NCBI GenBank assembly: GCA_900541575.1
Contig: UQKO01000020.1
Coordinates: 1-37,856, forward strand
Direction: 5' to 3'
DNA from: an uncultured Prevotella sp.
GTDB lineage: Bacteria > Bacteroidota > Bacteroidia > Bacteroidales > Bacteroidaceae
Length of the DNA stretch: 37,856 nucleotides
Shown here: positions 16,773-25,453 of the stretch, in pieces
Layout: each line of letters starts with the position of its first letter
Position numbering within the stretch: position 1 is the first letter of the stretch
Notes under the pieces: generated by a model
Told to the model about the DNA's origin: nothing
Seen by the model: only the letters and a program-made list of their open reading frames with translations
Database searches by the model: none
Position numbers and translations under genes: made by a program

Positions 16773-16780
16773 TACTTTTG
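16773..16780 (+). promoter_or_regulatory. -7 element of rho
   Basis: TACTTTTG, an exact TAnnTTTG match, with a weak CTTG at 16751-16754, 18 bases upstream. It would give a leader of about 300 nt before the rho ATG. Confidence 0.6.
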
Positions 16781-16784
16781 CATC

Positions 16785-17088
16785 TGAAAGCCGAGTGGTC
16801 AATAGCATCAAGGCAGATATGAGGTCTGTTAAAGTGAAATTGCGTAAGCCATAGGCTCTCTTCAATCTAACCCAAGCATCGGCTTGTGCAGCGTGTTGCC
16901 CCAAAATGCCAGATGCAGTTCAGGTGGAGTCTTTTATCTATCACTTTGTCATTAATTAACTCCGCCTCTCTCCAATACAATAATCCAGCAAATATTCAGT
17001 AATTCCCAGCAAGGGACATCTAGATGTTTTGTCGTCGGGACAAAGCGTACGTGGCTAATGGTATATTGCCGTCTAGCCTCAAAAGAGT
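16785..17088 (+). promoter_or_regulatory. long rho leader
   Basis: About 300 nt between the probable promoter and the start codon, with no credible reading frame. Several C-rich, G-poor stretches (such as around 16955-17000) resemble Rho loading regions. Autogenous control of rho through its leader is known in E. coli; here it is inference. Confidence 0.4.
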
Positions 17089-19242
17089 ATGACGCAACCT
17101 GCCGACAATAGCATAAATGATGATATTAACCTCAGCAATTATATGACAAACTTTACGAAAGAGCAACTTACCGATAAAAACGATGCAGAGTTGCTCGCGA
17201 TTGCAGAAGAGATGAAAATAGCCGATGTGGTGAACCGCTCGCGTGAAGAAATAATCTATGATATCCTTGATGCACAAGCCGTTCAGCTATCCACTCCTGC
17301 AGAACCTATTTCAGGAAAGCGCCGCACCCGCATCGTAAAGCGTAATGAAGCTGACCACGTATTCTCTACCAACCTCTCGCCTATAACGAAAAACGAAGAA
17401 GAGGTGGATTCTCAAGATAAGAAAGATGAAACTCCTAAGGCTTCCACTCCCGAGGTACCTGTGCTTCCTAAGCGTAAGCGTGGACGTCCTTCGAAGGCCG
17501 ATATAGCCGCTCGCGAGGCAGCACTGAAAGCCGCAGAAGAAGCTAGCTTTTTCGCTAATGATACCGTAGGAAAAAGTGAAGAAGAAAAAGCTGTCGTAGC
17601 AGAAGATAAAAAGCCGCAGACCTCAGCAGTGAGTAAGCCGCAAGGAGGTGATGGCATTCCCGACTTCGTGGCTGAGCAGATGCGCTCTCAGACACCGATA
17701 AGCGCTGCTAGTCCCGATGTACTTGATATGGAAGAGGTGAAGCGAACTTTGGGTAATCGTGTGTCAGCTAATTCCCCCAAAGTAGAAACAAGCGAAGTAA
17801 AAGTTTCTTCAACAGACGAAGAAAGGGGAAATCCCAACAACGAAGAAGATTTTATCATTACCAAGGATATTCCCGTAATCTTCGAGGGAAGTGAACTCAA
17901 TGTGCCGCAGAATAATGACAATATGTCACGTTATGGCAGTTATGGACAGCCCGCGGATGAGGAAATGCAGAACCGTCCTAAGTTCCGACGTTTTAAGGAC
18001 GATCCCATTATGCAGTCGAAGGTAGCTAGCACGCCTGCCGTTAAAGCAGAACGTTATCCGTCGTCAGTACAGACAGCATCTTATAATGTAGCGCCACAGT
18101 ATACAGGTTCGCAACCCGTCGATCACTTGCTGAATGGTCGTGGCGTACTTGAAATTGTGCCCGAAGGATTCGGCTTCCTTCGTTCGTCTGATTACAACTA
18201 TTTGGCTTCGCCCGACGATATATATGTCTCTCCTGCACAAATTCGCCGTCATGGTCTCAAGCCAGGTGATGTGGTGGAAGGCAAAGTGAAAATACCGCGC
18301 GAGGGAGAAAAGTTCTTCGCTTTGATGGAAGTAGAGCATATCAATGGCCTCACTCCAGAAGAAGTGCGCGATCGCATTTCATTCGAGCATCTCGTGCCAC
18401 TCTTCCCCGAAGAAAAATTCAATTTGTGCTCGGGCAAGGATGATAGCCTCTCATGTCGTCTCGTCGACCTCTTTACCCCCATTGGTAAGGGACAGCGTGC
18501 ACTGATTGTAGCACAGCCAAAGACGGGTAAAACCATGCTCATGAAGGATATTGCCAATGCCATCTCACGCAATCATCCCGACACCTATCTTATGATGCTC
18601 CTTATCGACGAGCGTCCAGAAGAAGTGACTGATATGATGCGTACGGTGAAGGCTGAGGTAATTGCCTCAACTTTTGATGAACCAGCAGCGCGCCACGTCA
18701 AGATTGCGGGCATAGTGCTCGATAAGGCAAAGCGTATGGTAGAGTGCGGTCACGATGTAGTGATCTTCCTTGACTCGATTACGCGTTTGGCTCGCGCTTA
18801 CAACACGGTAGCACCCACTTCGGGAAAGATACTTTCCGGTGGTGTCGATGCCAATGCCTTGCAGAAGCCTAAGCGCTTCTTTGGTGCAGCACGTAATATC
18901 GAAGGAGGAGGTTCGCTCACCATTATCGCAACAGCGCTAATTGATACAGGTTCAAAGATGGACGAAGTCATCTTTGAAGAGTTCAAGGGAACGGGTAACA
19001 TGGAGTTGCAGCTCGACCGCTCATTGGCTAATAAGCGCATTTTCCCAGCTGTCAACATTGTGGCATCTTCTACTCGTCGAGACGATCTCTTACAAGACGA
19101 GCTCACTCGCAAACGCATGTGGGTGCTTCGCAACTACATTGCCGATATGAATCCGCTCGAAGCCATGACTGACGTGAAGCGTCGACTTGAAAATACACGC
19201 GACAATACTGAGTTTATCGCTACGATGAACACACAGTATTAA
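17089..19242 (+). CDS. rho: transcription termination factor Rho with long disordered insert
   Basis: Hexameric RNA-dependent ATPase that ends transcription. The 717 residues have a Rho N-terminal helical part (about 19-65), an insert of about 270 charged and polar residues (about 70-345), the RNA-binding cold-shock fold (from GVLEIVPEGFGFLR near 350), and the ATPase core. Walker A is AQPKTGKTML with K481. VIFLDSITRLARAYN and GGGSLTIIATALIDTGSKMDEVIFEEFKGTGN (key parts GGSLT and EFKGTGN) are the Rho hallmark segments. The insert holds an AT-hook-like KRKRGRPSK near residues 127-135. Bacteroides Rho proteins carry such disordered regions, reported to drive condensate formation. The ATG at 17143 (MTNFTKEQL) is an alternative start nearer to the conserved domain. 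A strong terminator follows. Confidence 0.96.
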   Translation: MTQPADNSINDDINLSNYMTNFTKEQLTDKNDAELLAIAEEMKIADVVNRSREEIIYDILDAQAVQLSTPAEPISGKRRTRIVKRNEADHVFSTNLSPITKNEEEVDSQDKKDETPKASTPEVPVLPKRKRGRPSKADIAAREAALKAAEEASFFANDTVGKSEEEKAVVAEDKKPQTSAVSKPQGGDGIPDFVAEQMRSQTPISAASPDVLDMEEVKRTLGNRVSANSPKVETSEVKVSSTDEERGNPNNEEDFIITKDIPVIFEGSELNVPQNNDNMSRYGSYGQPADEEMQNRPKFRRFKDDPIMQSKVASTPAVKAERYPSSVQTASYNVAPQYTGSQPVDHLLNGRGVLEIVPEGFGFLRSSDYNYLASPDDIYVSPAQIRRHGLKPGDVVEGKVKIPREGEKFFALMEVEHINGLTPEEVRDRISFEHLVPLFPEEKFNLCSGKDDSLSCRLVDLFTPIGKGQRALIVAQPKTGKTMLMKDIANAISRNHPDTYLMMLLIDERPEEVTDMMRTVKAEVIASTFDEPAARHVKIAGIVLDKAKRMVECGHDVVIFLDSITRLARAYNTVAPTSGKILSGGVDANALQKPKRFFGAARNIEGGGSLTIIATALIDTGSKMDEVIFEEFKGTGNMELQLDRSLANKRIFPAVNIVASSTRRDDLLQDELTRKRMWVLRNYIADMNPLEAMTDVKRRLENTRDNTEFIATMNTQY

Positions 19243-19402
19243 TCCTATCGCTACTTTTTGATGTGTGATTTGCATGCTTTTGAAAGCGTATTCTTGATAG
19301 TAATTTCAGTCCCATAGTTCGCTATGCTCTTTTATTCAGAAGTATACACTTTTCATACCACGCAGATTTTGTCATTAGAATGAATAGAACTAGCCTTTAT
19401 CC

Positions 19403-19449
19403 AAGGGAATACGCCCGACGCTTATCCGTGTTGGGCGTATTCCCTTTTT
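19403..19449 (+). terminator. intrinsic terminator after rho
   Basis: Perfect arms AAGGGAATACGCCC (19403-19416) and GGGCGTATTCCCTT (19433-19446), then T-run to 19449. Confidence 0.92.
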
Positions 19450-19689
19450 GGGCTTTTAAAAGTGCATCTTTTATCGTACAATAGCGTGATTTGTATCCCT
19501 TGTGAAATAGAAACACTTGGTGAACATAAACTCTTATTAGACCTTGTTGTGTTGCGATTGCGTGACCGAACGGATGCGATAAGCGCTGGTTGGGAGAAGA
19601 AAGAAGCGCTGCAGGAGGATTTTTGACGATAAAGAGGGCTTTTTGATTAACTTTGAAACGAAAGTTTCTTTTCCCTTTCCTCTATAAGC

Positions 19690-19703
19690 AGCAAAATTTT
19701 GCT
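19690..19703. promoter_or_regulatory. 14-bp palindrome upstream of glgA
   Basis: AGCAAAATTTTGCT is a perfect palindrome between a possible distal promoter (19622-19655) and the proximal promoter (19795-19825). The geometry suits an operator; no regulator gene is nearby. Confidence 0.4.
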
Positions 19704-19794
19704 ACAATCTCGTTGTAAATGAAAGAAGAAAGCCTCTGGATATTACAATCAGTGTACCAAGCTGTTATAAAACGGAAAAATTATACAAAAACGT

Positions 19795-19825
19795 TTTGCT
19801 ATTCGCCTGTAAGAGGTTATCTTTG
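19795..19825 (+). promoter_or_regulatory. promoter of glgA
   Basis: TTTG (19795-19798), 19 bases, TATCTTTG (19818-19825): full match to the Bacteroidetes primary promoter, about 20 nt before the ATG at 19846. Confidence 0.85.
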
Positions 19826-19845
19826 CATCGTTATTATAGTTTTTT

Positions 19846-21516
19846 ATGAAGAATGAACGTTTTGCTCCCGACTATATCTTTGAGACAAGTTGGGAAGTAT
19901 GTAATAAAGTGGGCGGCATCTATACGGTGCTCTCTTCGCGCGCTAAAACGCTTATGTCTGACTATCAGGATCGTCTCGTCTTTATAGGTCCTGACTTAAA
20001 ACAACCTACCGCTAACGTTGATTTTTGTGAAGATGAAAGGTTGTTGCCCGCCTGGAAAAAGGCCGCAGCAGACTTGGGTCTAAAGTGCCGCATTGGCCGA
20101 TGGAATGTGCCTGGACAACCTGTCGCAGTTCTCGTAGATTTTGCTCCCTTCTTTGAGATTAAGGATGATATCTATGCTGAAGCATGGGATCTCTTCCGAG
20201 TGGATTCTCTCCATGCTTATGGCGATTATGATGAGGCCTCTATGTTTTCGTATGCCGCTGGTCGCTTTGCTGAAGCCGTAGTGTCACTCTGCTTGAAACC
20301 AACGGATCGTGTGGTTTATCAAGCTCATGAATGGATGTCGGGACTTGGCATGCTTTTCCTCAAAAAACATCAACCTCGCGTGGCCACCATCTTTACTACT
20401 CACGCCACTAGTATCGGTCGCTCTATTGCAGGGAATAATAAGGAACTTTATGCCTATTTCGATGGTTACAACGGCGATCAGATGGCGCAAGAGCTGCACA
20501 TGGATTCAAAGCATAGCATTGAAAAACAAAGCGCTTGGAGAGCCGATTGCTTCACCACAGTGAGCAGTTTTACCGACCGCGAGTGTAAGCAATTGCTTGA
20601 TAAGCCCGCCGATGTGGTGTTGCCCAATGGATTTGAAAATGACTTTGTGCCCAAAGGCACTCAATATACGCAGACTCGCCGTAAGGCTCGCCGTCGCATA
20701 CTTGATGTGGCAAGTGTACTGACTGGTACACAACTTCCTGAAGATACACTTATCGTCTCTACGAGTGGACGCAATGACTATCGTTGCAAGGGATTCGATG
20801 TGTTTTTGCAGACAATGGCCAATCTGCGTGGCCAGCTCAATGCTTCTTCCCAGCAACAGCAAGTGTTGGCTCTTATTGAAGTGCCATGTTGGCTCGAAGG
20901 TCCGCGAAAGGATTTGCAGGAAGCTCTTGATGCGAAGGGTGGGGCAGATGAACTGCCACTAGTCAACCCTTTCATTACGCATACTCTTCATAATTTTGAT
21001 GAAGACCGCATTGTCTGTCAGATTCGTCAGCTTGGATTGCAAAATCTGCCCACGGATAAGGTGAAGGTAATACTTGTGCCCTGCTATCTTGAGGGCAACG
21101 ATGGCATCTTTAATATGCCTTACTACCATCTGTTAGCAGCCAACGACCTTGCGCTTTATCCTTCTTACTATGAGCCTTGGGGCTATACGCCGCTCGAGAG
21201 TTGCGCATTTCACACTCCCTGTGTGACCACTGATTTGAGTGGCTTCGGACAGTGGGTGGATAGCGTTCTCGGACATGAGGGACAACTTGAAGATGGTGTG
21301 CGCGTGATTCATCGTGACGATAGCAACTATTTTGAAGTGTGCACTCAGATGGCTCAGACTATTACTTCTTTGCTTGCCATGCCTGCAAAAAATCGTACAG
21401 GTGTGCGTCGTCGTGCAGCAAGTTTAGCCGACCAAGCACAGTGGAAGCATTTCATCAAGTATTATTACGATGCTTACGAATTTGCGTTTAAGCGCGTAGA
21501 AATGGGTGAAAAATAG
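19846..21516 (+). CDS. glycogen synthase, GT3 family
   Basis: Elongates alpha-1,4-glucan chains from a nucleotide-sugar donor. The 556 residues start with FETSWEVCNKVGGIYTVLSSRA, the donor-binding KVGGIYTV element of GT3 (eukaryote-like glycogen synthase) rather than the KTGGL of bacterial GT5 enzymes. HEWMSG..LFLKKHQPRVATIFTTHAT, in key parts HEWMSG and FTTHAT, and the catalytic-region EPWGYTPLESC with its two Glu residues are typical of the family. Bacteroidales carry this type. The phosphorylase gene follows after 129 bp, forming a glycogen build-and-break pair. A clean promoter precedes it. Donor choice, UDP- or ADP-glucose, is not readable here. Confidence 0.92.
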   Translation: MKNERFAPDYIFETSWEVCNKVGGIYTVLSSRAKTLMSDYQDRLVFIGPDLKQPTANVDFCEDERLLPAWKKAAADLGLKCRIGRWNVPGQPVAVLVDFAPFFEIKDDIYAEAWDLFRVDSLHAYGDYDEASMFSYAAGRFAEAVVSLCLKPTDRVVYQAHEWMSGLGMLFLKKHQPRVATIFTTHATSIGRSIAGNNKELYAYFDGYNGDQMAQELHMDSKHSIEKQSAWRADCFTTVSSFTDRECKQLLDKPADVVLPNGFENDFVPKGTQYTQTRRKARRRILDVASVLTGTQLPEDTLIVSTSGRNDYRCKGFDVFLQTMANLRGQLNASSQQQQVLALIEVPCWLEGPRKDLQEALDAKGGADELPLVNPFITHTLHNFDEDRIVCQIRQLGLQNLPTDKVKVILVPCYLEGNDGIFNMPYYHLLAANDLALYPSYYEPWGYTPLESCAFHTPCVTTDLSGFGQWVDSVLGHEGQLEDGVRVIHRDDSNYFEVCTQMAQTITSLLAMPAKNRTGVRRRAASLADQAQWKHFIKYYYDAYEFAFKRVEMGEK

Positions 21517-21645
21517 AGACATAGCTCTATTTCGATAAATCACAGATTAGGCTGAAAACCTCTAACAAAGAAAAACAATTCTAATAATAACGTAGTCCGT
21601 CGCTGCTACAGTTGTTGGCAGCCGCGGCTCAATCTTCTTGATTAT

Positions 21646-24276
21646 ATGAACGTAAAGATTAGCAACGCCAACCAACCTTCATGGAGGGTGGTAAACGTAA
21701 AGAGCCACATCCCCGAAGCTCTGAAGAAGTTGGACGAGTTAGCACACAACCTCTGGTGGGCTTGGAACACGGAAGCACAGCAGCTCTTTGCAAGCCTCGA
21801 TGATGACCTTTGGAAGAAGGTCAACAAAAATCCTATTGACTTGCTTCGAAGCATGGACTATGACCGCTTGATAGAGCTCTCAAAGGATGACGAACTGATC
21901 GCTCGTATGGAAAAGGTTTATGCCGACTTCCGTAAGTACATGGACGTAAAGCCTAATGCCAAGCGTGCCTCTGTAGCTTACTTCTGCATGGAGTATGGTT
22001 TGAATCATGTGCTGAAGATTTATTCGGGTGGTCTGGGTATTCTTGCTGGTGACTACTTGAAGGAGGCTTCTGATAGCAATGTTGACATGTGTGCGGTAGG
22101 TTTCCTCTATCGTTTTGGCTACTTCTCTCAGACTCTCTCAATGGATGGTCAGCAGATTGCTAACTATGAAGCGCAGGACTTCGATCGTCTGCCCATCGAG
22201 CGTGTACTCGATAAGGACGGCAATCAAGTAATCGTTGACGTGCCTTATCCCAACTTTATGGTTCACGCTGCTCTTTGGGTGGCCAACGTAGGACGTATCA
22301 AACTCTACTTGCTTGATACAGACAACGATATGAACTCTGAGTTCGACCGTCGCATCACTCACTCACTCTATGGTGGTGATTGGGAGAACCGTATTAAGCA
22401 GGAATATTTGCTTGGTATCGGTGGTATGCTCGCTCTCAAGAAGTTGGGCATCAAGAAAGATATCTACCACTGCAATGAAGGACATGCTGCTCTCTGCAAC
22501 GTGCAGCGCTTGGCCGACTACGTGGAAAGCGGCTTGACTTTCGATGAAGCTCTTGAACTCGTTCGTGCTTCTTCTCTCTATACCGTACATACTCCTGTGC
22601 CTGCTGGTCATGATTACTTCGATGAAGGTCTCTTCAATAAGTATATGAATCAGTTCCCCGCTCGCTTGGGTATTTCGTGGGACGATTTTATGGGGCTCGG
22701 CCGTACCAATCCCGATGATAAAGGTGAGAAGTTCTGTATGTCTACATTCCTCTGCAAAACTTGTCAGGAAGTAAACGGCGTAAGTTGGCTCCACGGCCGC
22801 GTAAGTCAGCAGATGTTTAAGGGCATTTGGCCGGGCTATATGCCTTCTGCTCATCGTCTTAACCATGCAGAGCGCAGCCACGACGAATGGTTTGATATCT
22901 ACAATCCTCATCCCGAGGAAAGCCACGTTGGCTATGTGACCAATGGTGTGCACTTCCCCACATGGTGTGCCAAGGAATGGCAGTCAGTTTATGCTAAGTA
23001 TCTCGGTAAGGAGTATATCCACGATCAGAGCAATAGCAAAATTTGGGAGAAGATTTACAATGTACCCGACGAAGTAATTTGGAACACTCGCGTTACACTG
23101 AAGAACAAACTTATTGATTATATCCGTGCTCGCTTCCGCGAGAATTGGCTCCGCAATCAGGGCGATCCCTCATTGGTAGTAAGCCTACTCGATAAGATCA
23201 ATCCTAACGCACTCTTGATTGGTTTCGCACGTCGTTTTGCCACATACAAGCGTGCTCATTTGCTCTTCTCCGATCTCGACCGTCTATCAAAGATTGTCAA
23301 TAATCCTGACTATCCTGTACAGTTCCTCTTCGCAGGTAAGGCTCACCCCGCCGACGGCGCTGGTCAAGGTTTGATTAAGAAAATCTACGAAATTTCTCAG
23401 CGTCCCGAGTTTATGGGTAAGATTCTCTTCCTCGACAACTACGATATGCAGCTCGCACGTCGTCTTGTATCGGGTGTTGATATCTGGATGAACACACCGA
23501 CTCGTCCTCTCGAGGCATCGGGAACTTCAGGCGAAAAAGCCTTGATGAATGGTGTAATCAACCTCAGTGTGCTTGATGGCTGGTGGTATGAGGGTTATCG
23601 TGAAGGCGCTGGTTGGGCACTGACCGACCGTCGTACTTACGAAAATCAAGAACATCAAGATCGCCTCGATGCTTCTACCATTTATTCTATGCTTGAGCAG
23701 GAAATCATCCCTCTCTACTATGCACGTAATCGTAAGGGATATTCTGAAAACTGGGTACGCACGGTAAAGAATTCTATCGCTTGCATTGCTCCTCAGTATA
23801 CCATGAAGCGTCAGCTCGATGACTACTATGATCGTTTCTACAATCCTGAAGCAGCTCGATTCAAGAAACTCTCTGCTAATGACAATCAGGAGGCAAAAGA
23901 AATTGCTCACTGGAAGGAAAGCGTAGCTGAACGTTGGGACAATATCCGTGTGGTAAGTAGCGAACGCAGCGAGAACCTTCAGAATGGCACTCTCGTTAGT
24001 GGTAAGGACTTCTCTGTAAAACACGTGGTAGACGAACAGGGCCTCGACGATGCTATTGGTATCGACCTCGTAGTAATGACTGGTTCTGAGGTCAACGAGA
24101 ATATTTACTCTGTATTCCCGATGAATGTTGTCGGTCACGAAGGCAACCTCTATACTTTCGAACTCACTGCAAGTGTCGACCTTGCTGGTTCTTACAAGGT
24201 AGCCTATCGTATGTATCCTAAGAACAAGAAGTTGCCCAACCGTCAGGACTTCTGCTATGTTCGTTGGTTCAACTAA
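21646..24276 (+). CDS. glgP: alpha-glucan phosphorylase, GT35 family
   Basis: PLP-dependent enzyme that releases glucose-1-phosphate from glycogen or maltodextrin. The 876 residues belong to the shorter bacterial and archaeal alpha-glucan phosphorylase group: an N-terminal DUF3417 domain (LDELAHNLWWAWN at about 29-41), then the GT35 fold with VAYFCMEYGL, YSGGLGILAGDYLKEASD and HCNEGHAALCNVQRL. The cofactor Lys is K631 in GTSGEKALMNG, where many relatives have Met before the Lys. RPLEASGTSG and LDGWWYEGY close the active site. An 80-residue C-terminal beta-domain follows. A 10-bp palindrome AGCCGCGGCT lies 17 bp before the start. Probably co-transcribed with glgA. Confidence 0.95.
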   Translation: MNVKISNANQPSWRVVNVKSHIPEALKKLDELAHNLWWAWNTEAQQLFASLDDDLWKKVNKNPIDLLRSMDYDRLIELSKDDELIARMEKVYADFRKYMDVKPNAKRASVAYFCMEYGLNHVLKIYSGGLGILAGDYLKEASDSNVDMCAVGFLYRFGYFSQTLSMDGQQIANYEAQDFDRLPIERVLDKDGNQVIVDVPYPNFMVHAALWVANVGRIKLYLLDTDNDMNSEFDRRITHSLYGGDWENRIKQEYLLGIGGMLALKKLGIKKDIYHCNEGHAALCNVQRLADYVESGLTFDEALELVRASSLYTVHTPVPAGHDYFDEGLFNKYMNQFPARLGISWDDFMGLGRTNPDDKGEKFCMSTFLCKTCQEVNGVSWLHGRVSQQMFKGIWPGYMPSAHRLNHAERSHDEWFDIYNPHPEESHVGYVTNGVHFPTWCAKEWQSVYAKYLGKEYIHDQSNSKIWEKIYNVPDEVIWNTRVTLKNKLIDYIRARFRENWLRNQGDPSLVVSLLDKINPNALLIGFARRFATYKRAHLLFSDLDRLSKIVNNPDYPVQFLFAGKAHPADGAGQGLIKKIYEISQRPEFMGKILFLDNYDMQLARRLVSGVDIWMNTPTRPLEASGTSGEKALMNGVINLSVLDGWWYEGYREGAGWALTDRRTYENQEHQDRLDASTIYSMLEQEIIPLYYARNRKGYSENWVRTVKNSIACIAPQYTMKRQLDDYYDRFYNPEAARFKKLSANDNQEAKEIAHWKESVAERWDNIRVVSSERSENLQNGTLVSGKDFSVKHVVDEQGLDDAIGIDLVVMTGSEVNENIYSVFPMNVVGHEGNLYTFELTASVDLAGSYKVAYRMYPKNKKLPNRQDFCYVRWFN

Positions 24277-24293
24277 TCTATAATTTTATTACT

Positions 24294-24329
24294 ATTGAGG
24301 CCACTTCCATCTTGGGAGGTGGCCTCAAT
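24294..24329 (+). terminator. terminator-like hairpin after glgP
   Basis: Arms ATTGAGGCCAC (24294-24304) and GTGGCCTCAAT (24319-24329), with TCC/GGA pairing inside; followed by GTTAT, a weak T-run. Confidence 0.8.
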
Positions 24330-24351
24330 GTTATATCTGCTCAAAACTCCG

Positions 24352-24385
24352 AACGGAAAGCCGTTGGCGAATAGATTATTCGCCA
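24352..24385 (+). promoter_or_regulatory. two adjacent hairpins in the M48 protease leader
   Basis: AACGG/CCGTT around AAAG (24352-24365), immediately followed by TGGCGAATA/TATTCGCCA around GAT (24365-24385, perfect 9-bp arms). They end 38 bp before the protease ATG. They could be RNA structure or operator half-sites; no -7 element is obvious. Confidence 0.5.
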
Positions 24386-24423
24386 GCGTATGAATCTATA
24401 CAATCATATTATTCACACAAGCA

Positions 24424-25350
24424 ATGAAAAAGATAAAGTTTCTCTTACTTATGTTGGCCATGCTCGTGCTTGCACCAACTATTTCTGTCAATGCACAGTC
24501 GAAGTTTACTGTTCCTATCACAGGTCGTAAGGTAAGACTTTGGGTGAGCGACGAACAAGTGCTCAGTCTTAGCTCGCAAGAATATCAAAGCTACTTAAAG
24601 ACGGCGAAAATATCTACCGATGCTACTAATACGGCTTTGGTAAAGAAAGTGGGACAGAACTTGGCGAATGCCGTAGAGACTTTCTTGAAACAAAACAACC
24701 GTCTTGACGCTATTCAAAATTATAGTTGGGAGTTTAATCTCGTGCAAGATAATTCGGCCAATGCTTTCTGTATGCCTGGAGGCAAGATTGTGGTATATGA
24801 AGGATTGCTTCCCATCACACAATCGGAATCAGCCTTGGCCATTGTACTAGGTCATGAAATTGCTCATGCCGTGGCAAAGCACTCAGCTGAGCAACTTAGC
24901 ACACAGGTAAAGCAGCAGATGGGTGCCAAAGTGCTTAGTGGTATTCTTGGCGTTACAGGTGCGAGCAATACGACTTCTGTCTTGAGCCAAGTTGCCTTCT
25001 CTTTGGGTACAAAACTAGGAAGTCTGAAATATTCGCGCGACAACGAGAGCGAAGCCGACTACATGGGGTTGGTTTTTGCCGCTATGGCTGGTTACGACCC
25101 TAGTGTAGCCCTTGACTTTTGGAAACGTATGGCTGCTAGCTCTTCGAATACGAAACTTGCCTTCTTGAGCGATCATCCCTCAGATGCAAAGCGTATTGCG
25201 AATATTCAAAAGTGGCTTCCTGAAGCAAAGAAGTACTACCATCCTGTAACTACTACGACCACTACTAAGAAGACGACCACTACGAAGAAGTCTACGAAGA
25301 AAACTTCCAAGAAGACGGCCAAAAAGAAGTCTACCAAAAAGAAGAAATAG
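24424..25350 (+). CDS. secreted M48 family zinc metalloprotease with Lys/Thr tail
   Basis: Periplasmic metalloprotease related to BepA/LoiP, which act in outer-membrane protein quality control. The 308 residues have a Sec signal peptide (1-24, ending VNA), the zinc motif HEIAH at 144-148, the third ligand region ESEAD at 208-212, and the late SDHPSDAKRI motif. There is no TPR domain as in BepA. The last 33 residues, from about 276, are almost only Thr, Lys and Ser (TTKKTTTTKKSTKKTSKK), a strongly basic tail that could bind anionic envelope polymers. Neighbours are unrelated, and hairpins isolate the gene on both sides. Confidence 0.92.
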   Translation: MKKIKFLLLMLAMLVLAPTISVNAQSKFTVPITGRKVRLWVSDEQVLSLSSQEYQSYLKTAKISTDATNTALVKKVGQNLANAVETFLKQNNRLDAIQNYSWEFNLVQDNSANAFCMPGGKIVVYEGLLPITQSESALAIVLGHEIAHAVAKHSAEQLSTQVKQQMGAKVLSGILGVTGASNTTSVLSQVAFSLGTKLGSLKYSRDNESEADYMGLVFAAMAGYDPSVALDFWKRMAASSSNTKLAFLSDHPSDAKRIANIQKWLPEAKKYYHPVTTTTTTKKTTTTKKSTKKTSKKTAKKKSTKKKK

Positions 25351-25386
25351 AATTTTCGCTCTTTTGCGATAAACTGCAAGTTAAGT

Positions 25387-25430
25387 TCCCGATAAGCAAG
25401 TGTTTGTCTACGCTTTGCTTATCGGGATTT
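25387..25430 (+). terminator. intrinsic terminator after the M48 gene
   Basis: Perfect 13-bp arms TCCCGATAAGCAA (25387-25399) and TTGCTTATCGGGA (25415-25427), then TTTTA. Confidence 0.9.
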
Positions 25431-25453
25431 TATTCAAGAGAATATGAAATTGT

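Larger units (their letters stand above)
19243..19845. other. intergenic region between rho and glgA
   Basis: Holds the rho terminator, a 55-codon frame with GTG start (about 19462-19626) of no recognisable family, a -7-like TAACTTTG at 19648-19655 with TTTG at 19622-19625, a 14-bp palindrome at 19690-19703, and the main glgA promoter at 19795-19825. Confidence 0.6.

Noticed and set aside
22363..24138. Antisense frames of about 200 codons inside glgP
   Set aside because: They mirror a fully conserved phosphorylase gene; the products are His/Ile-rich nonsense typical of antisense frames.
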